From assembly GCF_047496725.1 (NCBI RefSeq), contig NC_132972.1, forward strand, positions 17,147,501-17,211,500: DNA of 64,000 nucleotides, read 5' to 3'. This DNA comes from Anoplolepis gracilipes. Its lineage: Eukaryota; Arthropoda; Insecta; Hymenoptera; Formicidae. The stretch's first letter is position 1, and each line of letters opens with the position of its first letter. Of the stretch, positions 55,947 through 64,000 are shown piece after piece. The position numbers and the translations under genes are program-made. The notes beneath the pieces were generated by a model. It was not told the origin of the DNA, searched no databases, and saw only the letters and a list, made by a program, of their open reading frames with translations.

Positions 55947-57191
55947 TATCTAAAAAATATTTTTTTTAATATTCGGAAATGTTATATATATTATTAGGTA
56001 ACATTTTAAAAATATTTATAAAATATTGTGTTTATATATAAAAAAATGTATATAAAATTAATATTTCAAAATATTAATTTTACATTTCTTGCTTATTGGG
56101 TATCAATACATATAGTTGATTGCATTAAAAAGAAATCAGGGCACTATTTTCTGAAAGTAATATTCTAAAAAAATTATTTGTTTCTTTTTTTACCGATTCA
56201 ATAATATTATTCGACAAAATCCTTAAACAGATTATAGGCTTCTTTTTCTATTACATCGGATTATATAATATTAATCATGCGTCCACAAAAACTGACAATG
56301 AATCTTGCAGCTATTAGTGGCATTAACACATGCAACATATGTGCTTATATTTTTCTTGCATGTGGACAATTTTGCAAATGTACAATACATGACTCCGTGG
56401 TTTTTATAAACTGACAATCCTTTTTTTCTCTTTGCTTTCTTTTTAATGGAAAAAATCACTGGTATTTCAAAATGTAAATGTATAATTGGTTAATCTAACC
56501 AGTTATATAGTTACGAAACACATTAAATTCAAAATATAAAACCTTGAAATGTTATATATGTGTATATATGTATAGATAATAAGCAAGGTTTAGAAGATAC
56601 CAATAAAAAGGCAATAAAAACAATAAATTTATATTTAAAATTATTTAACTGTAATTAAAACTATTTAATAATTATCATTTAAATTATTTATCTAAAATAA
56701 GTAATATATTGTGTACTTGCTCTAGATAAACGAGTTTCTCACTCTAGATAAACATTTCAATGTGATTTTTGCGTTTCAAGAAAAAAATTAACAAAAATAA
56801 TCTCTTACGTACAGAAAAATAATTTTCATCAATAAACTTACATAAATAGCGCATCAATTCACACTCGTTTCTCTTATATATGAAGCACAATTATCAAAGT
56901 AATTACGATAATGCAATGAGTTTTTTTAATATCGCAATCTTCCACACCCTCCAGTTGTGAGAAAAAAAAAACATGATAAAACTCACAGAAAAAGAACTAA
57001 CATTTCATTTAAAAATTATATAAAAAATTTTCTATATTTCTCTCATATATTATATTACTAATAAAGAATAAATATATACCACAGACTTATTGTTATCTAT
57101 ATTAAGTAATAATTCAAACTTATTATATTAATAAAAAAAAAACAATTTTAAACGATTATTCTATGTATGTATTAAAAAAAAACATTATATA

Positions 57192-57259
<68 letters not shown>

Positions 57260-57436
57260 AAGATATTTACACACACACATTTAATTAACGACTCAACATC
57301 CGAAAAAATACTTTTTATTGTTTTTTTGAGGTAATATATTATTTATATAATTATATACATATATTTAGTTATATGTATATATATATATATATATAAAACT
57401 AAAACACACACACACACGCAGGCACGCACGCACGCG

Positions 57437-57499
<63 letters not shown>

Positions 57500-58357
57500 G
57501 CACACACGCACACACACACACACACGCACACGCACGCGCACACACGCACGCACGCACGCACGCACACGCACGCACGCACACGCACGCACGCGCGCACGCG
57601 CACGCACATATAAGTGGTTACATATACATATATACAAGTTCTAAAGAAATTAATTTGCCAATTATTGATGACTTCATAGATGAGCAAAAAATTAAATAAT
57701 AGAGAAGGGAAATTTAAATATTTAAAAAAGTAAAAAATACATAAACTTGCAAATTTTTTTCAAAGAGACAAAAGTATAGTAAACATTTTTTATTATCAAA
57801 AAGAAAAGATATGTGTATGTGTATACATATAGATATAGTGAAATAAATATCGCACTTTGAAGAAAATATCGAGAAAAATAAAATAAAATTGTGAATGATG
57901 ATACGTAATTACAAATTAGAACTCACACTATTGACGATGTTATTGCAGTAATTAACCTTGGTAACTGAAATAACTTAAAATGGAATTAATCCATTTCGCA
58001 AATTCATTCATCAGTTAATTCTACCGAAGTAGATGATGTCATAATCCAAATGCGATTAAATAAAAAAAATGCAACGCGATGTCACGATCACTATCAGAAG
58101 TGCACACACAGTTAATTAACAACTCGATACAATGTGCATAACTCGCATCACGTTGTACGTCTTCAAGTGTTAGAATAATTTAAGATACAAGCATTAATAT
58201 CAACATAATCGACATAATCGAACTACTAAAATATATACATACTAAAAGAGGGAGGGCTGCCTGAAACATGTTAGGTCTACTTTCCACCGAGCGCTTAATC
58301 TGGCTTCAACGGGTGAGTATCGATCGGACATAATGCTTATTGGCCAGATGAAAATGA
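55947..58357. other. AT-rich intergenic DNA with microsatellites
   Basis: No gene recognised. (TA)n at about 57191-57255; an alternating CA/CG tract at 57402-57607. The sequence near 58258-58357 is less AT-rich and contains the ATAATGCTTATTGGCC repeat border. Confidence 0.5.
57402..57607. repeat. Long (CA)n/(CG)n alternating purine-pyrimidine tract
   Basis: About 205 bp of CA, CG and GCAC steps. The open frames through it are artefacts. Confidence 0.9.
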
Positions 58358-58377
58358 GATCCTTTGGCTGGTATTTA

Positions 58378-59593
58378 TTAGAGATCCTCTAATAAGAGTC
58401 TCGCCATAAGGCAATCTGGGCAAAATTCTGCAAGAGAGAAAAATATATATTCACTATCCTTCTCTCTCTTATCTAACCTAACCTAATCCTAACCTCTTTT
58501 AATGCGCTGACCGCTGATGTTATAATGTTTGTATAGTAGTTTGTTTTCTCATGAGATACACAAATATTATATATTTTAGGTTTTTATAATGCTTGTGATA
58601 ACAGTTTGTTTTCTCATGAAAATAAAGCAATTTATTATTTCATGTGTTTATTTTTTTTATTTTTTTAATTTATTTTATTTTGTTAATTTTTATTCAATTA
58701 ATAAGGATTAAATTTAATTAAGGATTTTATTTAATTACTAAAAATTAAATATAAACAGTTTTTTGTTATATATATTATTTTGATGTTTATCATAAAAAGA
58801 TTATAATATTTAGTTTTAAAACATTTATTTTTTATTTATGTTACTGAAATATAATGTTTATGCTAATAATAAGGTTAATATGATTCAAATATGAGCGGAA
58901 ATTGCTCAGATATAGAGGACCAATCAAAACTGGATATCATATGGCAAGACTCTTATTAGCAAAGAGTAAAGAGAAACAGGAGGGAATGTATCGGTGGTGG
59001 GGGCTAGCCAAATCACTGACGGAAGCCGCCATCTTAAGTGTCCACTTTTTTGACGCTTATTAGCATCGTCTGCTACTGTTGTTAGAGAGACACATGCGCG
59101 TATTATTTTGCACAATTATTAATTCTAAAAAAAAATCGTGAAATAAAATTATGGTGAATTGTCAGGCCTGTGGCATAACAACAGCGCGAAATTATGGGAT
59201 AACATTTCATCGGTTAATAATTGTTATCAATATAATAACAAGAATTTAATATTTTATTTAGATATACTATTTAAAGGACAGTATACAATGTGTTAAAATT
59301 TCAATATTATTAATATATATTATTTTATTTGTTGCATATTAAAATTATATATTTCAATTTAATCTTATTGAGTTGATTTTATTAAAAATATTAAGTATAT
59401 TCCATATTTATGTTTAAAACTTTATTCTTCCAGCATCTCCGAGAAGCCATTCAATTTTGGCGTCTATAAGCAGCCATTTTGAGTGTCCACTTTTATGCTG
59501 GTATATATAGGCATTTCCATCCGTTTAGCTCGAGTCATATGCTCCTTTCTGTTTCTTTTTACTCTGTGCTTATTAGAAGGTCTCTAGTATTTA
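58378..59593 (+). mobile_element. F repeat, copy interrupted by a hAT-like MITE
   Basis: Ends AGAGATCCTCTAATAAGAGT and AGAAGGTCTCTA. It matches 42235-42826 on both sides of the insertion at 58960-59568. Confidence 0.7.
58960..59568. mobile_element. hAT-like MITE (CAAAGAGTAA family) with 8-bp target duplication
   Basis: 609 bp from CAAAGAGTAAAGAGAAACAG to TTTCTTTTTACTCTGTG. CTTATTAG is present on both sides (58952-58959 and 59569-59576). The single CTTATTAG in the uninterrupted F repeat (42801-42812 region) is the empty site. The 8-bp duplication indicates hAT mobilisation. No transposase. Confidence 0.88.
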
Positions 59594-59725
59594 TAGTCCG
59601 ACCTTATATTTAAGATAGTCTTAAGATCTCGTTCAACCAATAAAATAATGCTATGCGGCCACTTCATTGGTTGAACGAAATCTTAAGACGATCTTAAATG
59701 TAAGATAGGACTATGAATACAGGCC
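59594..59725. mobile_element. MITE, GGCCGGTATTCATAG family, copy 3
   Basis: Diverged copy (AGTCCGACCTTATATTTAAG at the left, GACTATGAATACAGGCC at the right) with the shared TTCAACCAATAAAATAATGC centre. Confidence 0.65.
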
Positions 59726-59787
59726 TTTGATTGGTCAACTGTGCTGGTTACCCTAGGTATCGGTCGATTTGTGTGGTGTGTTCAATT

Positions 59788-60739
59788 CATAGACTTCTAT
59801 ATAATACTAGACTGCTAACTCCTTATGTATTAGGCAGTTCTAATTTTATGTACAAACAAGTATGTATGATATCCGTTTCTGCGCATGCGATGTAAAGGCG
59901 CATGTTGCACGCATGTATATACATACTAAGTATGACAAACAAGCTTATATAAAAAATATAAAATAACTGCACATTTGTATCCCATAATTTAATATTTATA
60001 TTTCTTACTTTTTTTACTAACACGATATGTGTTCTGACAAGAATTAGAGACCGAAAGCAGGTTAGAAGTACATGTACTGATCATAATGGCGTCGGCACAT
60101 GTCAGCGCATGCGCAGAAAGGGTTACCTTAGCACTAATAGTATCTCTCCGAACGCGCTCTTAGTACATAAAATTCGAAGACACTTTATATAAGCAAAATC
60201 TAGGGAGTTAGCAGTCTAGTATTATATAGAAGTCTGTGGGGGAGATACTATTAACGCTAAGGTAACCCTTTCTGCGCATGCGCTGACATGTGCCGACGCC
60301 ATTATGATCAGTACATGTACTTCTAACCTGCTTTCGGTCTTTAATTCTTGTCAGAACACATATCGTGTTAGTAAAAAAAGTAAGAAATATAAATATTAAA
60401 TTATGTGATACAAATGTGCAGTTATTTTATATTTTTTATATAAGCTTGTTTATCATACTTAGTATATACATACGTGCAACACGCGCCTTCACATCGCATG
60501 CGCAGAAAAGGAATGTCATACATCTTGTTTGTACATAAGGCTGGGTCTACAATAGCTGTAGTAAGCCTTAAGTCGTAAGAAATGAACCAATCATATTCAT
60601 TATTCTTCTCTAAAGTCAATTGTAATTGATTCATTTTTTACAGCTTAAGGGTTACTACATCTATTGTAGACCCGTACCTAAAATTAAAACTGCCTTATAC
60701 ACAAGGAGTTAGCAGTCTAGTATTGTATAGAAGTCTGTG
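59788..60739. mobile_element. Foldback with CATAGACTTCTATATAATAC ends
   Basis: About 950 bp with ends ACTTCTATATAATACTAGAC and inverse (GTCTAGTATTGTATAGAAGT), arms of about 400 bp. Near the centre is the GACCGAAAGCAGGTTAGAAG segment also found at 2821. A further MITE is inserted in the right arm (60543-60673). An extra inverted GTTAGCAGTCTAGTATTATA near 60208 lies at the centre. Fragments are at about 757-800, 1200-1263 and 37875. Confidence 0.75.
60543..60673. mobile_element. MITE GGGTCTACAATAGCTGTAGT nested in the foldback
   Basis: 131 bp; the right end ACTACATCTATTGTAGACCC is the inverse of the left. It interrupts the right arm; the left arm (59822-59850) has no such insert. Confidence 0.8.
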
Positions 60740-60760
60740 GTTCGTCCCCCTTAAAAACAT

Positions 60761-62084
60761 GAGCTCCGTAAAGTTAGCCGAAACACTTTGATTTTTTTAG
60801 AATTAAAATTAACTAATCGTTTGGTGGTGATTGGTAGTCTAATTAAAACGTTTGGTAGTTAATCGTTTTTTTTAAATTAAATAATTAAAATTTTGAAGTA
60901 AAGTTAGCCGAATATTTTTATTTTTCGTCCAATCGAGTTAAACAAGAGCTTATTCGATGCAGAATCGTTAGGTGGTCACGAATAAATTCTTCACAACGTT
61001 TGGTGGTCCATAGTTTATCCGAAAAATGAAACAAATCATGTGCGGTAAAATGACGACGGGCGACGTATAGTGACATGGACGTGCGCTGCGGTCACGCGCG
61101 CATGCGTTTTAGTAACACTTTCACAAAATTTTAAATAAATCTTTTCTAATTTTAATAAATCCTTTTTATGTTGCTATGCAAATTGCAAACCCATGTGGAA
61201 TCGTATATGCATTGCAAAGTACATGCTTAGATGGGAGTGTATAGGGGGACGGGGCTTCGTCCTGTCGTCATAAAAAAATATAACAAAACTTGAAAGCGTA
61301 GAAACTACCAAGGCTGACAGTACTGTGTGGAAGTTTCAATGTAAAATCTTAATTCAACCTATGTCCGAACTCATAGTATATTTATAACTTTATTCATAAT
61401 CTTACAAAATAAATACTGAATGCATCGATGCACGATTCATTGAGCCTTTTGCCTAACAGTGCTTCAGTCAAATAGCATTTGCTTAGGAAAATAGCATTGA
61501 AACTTCCGTACAGTACTGTTAGCCTCGGTAGTTTCTACGCTCTCAAGTTTTATTATATTTTTCTATGGGGACGGGGCGAAGCCCCGTCCCCCTATGCACT
61601 CCCATCTAAGCATGTACTTTGCAATGCATATACGATTCCACATGGGTTTGCAACTTGCATAGCAACATAAAAAGGATTTATTAAAATTAGAAAGGATTTA
61701 TTTAAAATTTTGTGAAAGTGTTACTAAAACGCATGCGCGCGTGACCGCAGCGCACGTCCATGTCACTATACGTCGCCCGTCGTCATTTTACCGCACATGA
61801 TTTGTTTCATTTTTCGGATAAACTATGGACCACCAAACGTTGTGAAGAATTTATTTGTGACCACCTAACGATTCTGCATCGAATAAGCTCTTGTTTAACT
61901 CGATTGGACGAAAAATAAAAATATTCGGCTAACTTTACTTCGAAATTTTAATTATTTAATTAAAAAAAAACGATTAACTACCAAACGTTTTAATTAGACT
62001 ACCAATCACCACCAAACTACCACCAAACGATTAGTTAATTTTAATTCTAAAAAAATCAAAGTGTTTCGGCTAACTTTATGGAGC
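60761..62084. mobile_element. Large foldback, CTCCGTAAAGTTAGCC family, copy C
   Basis: 1.32-kb inverted repeat (GAGCTCCGTAAAGTTAGCCG ... TCGGCTAACTTTATGGAGC). The arms match copy A (21334-22645), but the core (CTTAATTCAACCTATGTCCG ... TTTGCTTAGGAAAATAGCAT) is inverted relative to copy A and its common right flank. Loop-proximal arms contain GGGGACGGGGCGAAGCCCCG. Confidence 0.8.
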
Positions 62085-62615
62085 CGCAATTTTTCGACTA
62101 CGGCTTATGGGTCATCCACAATGGCCGTAGAACGTAAGGTCGCAAGCAAATTGACCAAATTTCGAAAATGCTTGACTGTCATTGGTGAATTTGCTTGCGA
62201 CCTTACGTTCTACGGCTATTGTAGACGAGGCTTTATATGTCATGCACACACTCTTGCATAACGCATAATGGGTCATCTACAATGGCCGTAGAACGTAAGA
62301 TCGTAAGCAAATTGACCAATGACAGTCAAGCATTTTCGAAAATGCTATGACCTAACCTAACTTCCAAACGTTGTAAAGAATTTATTCGTGACCACCTAAC
62401 GATTCTGCATCGAATAAACTCTTATTCAACTCGATTGGACAATAAATAAAAATATTCGGCTAACTTTACATCAAAATGTTAATTATTTAATTAAAAAAAA
62501 CGATGAACCACCAAACGTTTTAATTAGACTACCAATCACCATCAAACAACCACCAAACGATTAGTTAATTTTAATTATAAAAAAATCAAAGTGTTTTGGC
62601 TAACTTTACGGAGCT
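62085..62615. repeat. D segment following the foldback, copy 2
   Basis: Matches 22646-23167 closely, including the triplicated TGGCCGTAGAACGTAAG block. It ends TAACTTTACGGAGCT. A short CCTAACCTAACTT interruption is present near 62351. Confidence 0.65.
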
Positions 62616-62691
62616 AAAAACATGGCGGATGCGCAGAATGGATCGACGCAAACCTTGAAAAAGCTCGGAGTGCCCATACTAGTTATACTAT

Positions 62692-63330
62692 GGGTGCGTT
62701 CCATATGAACGCTCACGCGCTGTAAGCGCTATTTTCAATCGTTTCGTTTGCTGTTTAAACGCTTAAAACTGCAAACGGAAAGTTGTTCCTTTTGGGTGCA
62801 TGAGCATCGTGAGCATGTCAAAATGGCGGAAAAACAGACTTGTTCTTTTGTGTTCGCTAATTGTAATAATGTTTGAAATATTATTTGATGACGATGGAGA
62901 TTCTTTAAAACTTAATACAGAAGTAGAAAACATTCTTTTAATTTTTAATAAGTATCGCGAGAAAACTGCAATTTTACCCCTAAAGAATTACGTAGAAAAG
63001 ATTTTACCATATATATTATACCGATGTACAATTTAAATCACATTTCAATTATTAATCATATATTAATTATATATTAATCACATTACAATTTAAATCCATT
63101 TTTCTATTCATCATGCGATACTACAGGTGCGTTCCATATGAACGCTCACGCGCTGTAAGTGCTCACGCTTTTGTTGCTCTACCTCGATGAAATAAGTATT
63201 TGTGAGCACGAGTTATGACGTCACAGTGACGTCATTAATGCGTTTATAAGCGCTTATAACTCCAAATGGAACAGTGTAAGCAATGCTTATAAGCGCTTTA
63301 AGCGTGTAAGCGTCCAAAAGGAACGCACCC
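62692..63330. mobile_element. Harbinger-derived non-autonomous element
   Basis: Ends GGGTGCGTTCCATATGAACG and inverse (AAAAGGAACGCACCC), with TAT on both sides (62689-62691 and 63331-63333), a 3-bp duplication of the PIF/Harbinger kind. A second copy of the left end starts at 63127 inside the element in direct orientation. An open frame (62800-63036, EILFDDDGDS then KNYVEKILPY) is followed in another frame by TDVQFKSHFN. This resembles the N-terminal part of a Harbinger transposase cut short by a frameshift. Confidence 0.65.
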
Positions 63331-63333
63331 TAT

Positions 63334-63522
63334 CTCCTATATGTCAATGGTATTATCGTACGGAGTATGAATTCAGCATTAGGATCCTTAGGTTGGTGGC
63401 GCCACCATCAGTAAATGACGGTAATAGTGACAGGCAAGATGGCTGAGCGGTGGTGACGTGAGTACGTAGTATGTACCGCTGGTGGATTCATTATCACAGC
63501 GCAGCGTGGATGGCCTAACGAT
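63334..63522 (+). promoter_or_regulatory. 5' leader of DIP2 with two tiny upstream open frames
   Basis: Less AT-rich unique sequence ahead of the DIP2 start. It contains a five-codon upstream frame (63439-63456, M-A-E-R-W-stop) and a two-codon frame (63510-63518, M-A-stop) only four bases before the DIP2 ATG. If both lie in the mRNA they could reduce or tune DIP2 translation. The transcription start is unknown. Confidence 0.5.
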
Positions 63523-63604
63523 ATGGCCGAGTACATCGACATCGGCAAGCTCCCAGAAGATGTGCGGGAGAAGCTCGCCGAATTAGACCTTGAACTTTCT
63601 GAGG
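63523..63604 (+). CDS. DIP2: Disco-interacting protein 2, first coding exon (partial gene)
   Basis: Encodes MAEYIDIGKLPEDVREKLAE followed by LDLELSEG and a GTGAGT donor in phase 1. This is the start of the DMAP1-binding domain that opens DIP2 proteins, whose C-terminal AMP-binding-like domains act in lipid metabolism and axon patterning in flies. The ATG matches the family start. The remaining exons lie beyond the right edge, so the rest of the window (63605-64000) is first-intron sequence, including a CT-rich stretch near 63685-63730 and a C run near 63785. Confidence 0.85.
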
Positions 63605-64000
63605 GTGAGTAGAGTAATATTTCTTTCGATCGATGTGATCGTCCAACGCCCTTCACGAAACAAATCCTGTCTCTATCCGTTGCACTTTTTCTTTTTCTTT
63701 CTCTCTTTCCCTTCCCTTTTTCCTCTTGCTCGCTCTTTTTGATTCACCCCCCATGCTATGTCGAGACAGAATCCCCTAGAAGTCCCCCCCCCCCACGGTT
63801 TATTGATAAAATCGATAACACCTTACCGTTGCTGTCTCCATTCCAAACTTGCGCTGTTATTAGGGATACTCAGTTTGTTTTATACAACTAGTAAGAAAAT
63901 ATATTTAAATTCATTACTTATCGCTTTTGTACTAAAAACAAAGGGAATATTAGAGAAAGCAAGAAAATGAAAAACAAATTTCAAAATGCAGTCTATTAAT
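63605..64000 (+). other. First intron of DIP2 (runs off the window)
   Basis: No coding exon continuing the DIP2 frame is visible before the window ends. The apparent small frame from 63758 shows no family similarity. Confidence 0.5.

Noticed and set aside
57343..57687. Open frames over the CA/CG tract
   Set aside because: Same artefact as the GT/GC tract; repeat-derived in several frames.
1..64000. tRNA, rRNA or snRNA genes
   Set aside because: None recognised by eye on either strand. A covariance-model search would be needed to exclude small RNAs in the repeats.

Overview
The window looks like nuclear DNA from an insect, most likely a hymenopteran and possibly an ant. The signs are AT-rich intergenic DNA, GT-AG introns, insect chemosensory protein genes with a single phase-1 intron, and dense microsatellites and small DNA transposons. 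The species call is inference, because no taxonomic marker gene is present.

Recognisable host genes are few and well separated. From left to right they are: an apparently intact chemosensory protein gene (CSP, + strand, 9812-11376); a second CSP gene broken by a small deletion (+, 15596-17188); cyclin-dependent kinase 10 (-, 20433-18554, five exons, open throughout); the ArfGAP/scaffold protein GIT (-, 31370-26088, thirteen exons, with two apparent frame breaks); an unrecognised three-exon gene with stops and a frameshift (+, 34661-37071); a RecQ4-type helicase (+, 43203-49411, seven exons, open throughout); a small three-exon predicted membrane protein (-, 52113-50198); and the first coding exon of DIP2 at the right edge (+, 63523-63604). 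They do not form an operon or an obvious shared pathway. The two CSPs are tandem paralogues.

Most of the remaining DNA is mobile-element sequence. A 3.8 kb PIF/Harbinger transposon (5779-9556) has matched terminal inverted repeats (TIRs), a 3-bp target duplication, an open Myb-like accessory gene and a broken transposase. Around it are many foldback and MITE-type elements: a 185-bp family with TA targets; a CAGGGTG family of long hairpins; hAT-like elements with 8-bp duplications; a TTAA-flanked 2.4 kb composite; and a family of large nested palindromes sharing a 'CTCCGTAAAGTTAGCCGAA' end. Several are inserted in one another, so uninterrupted copies elsewhere in the window show the ancestral empty sites.

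All exon boundaries were set by eye from splice signals, phase and family similarity. No alignment, BLAST or folding program was run. Edges of transposable elements are good to a few bases where a target duplication is stated and otherwise approximate.
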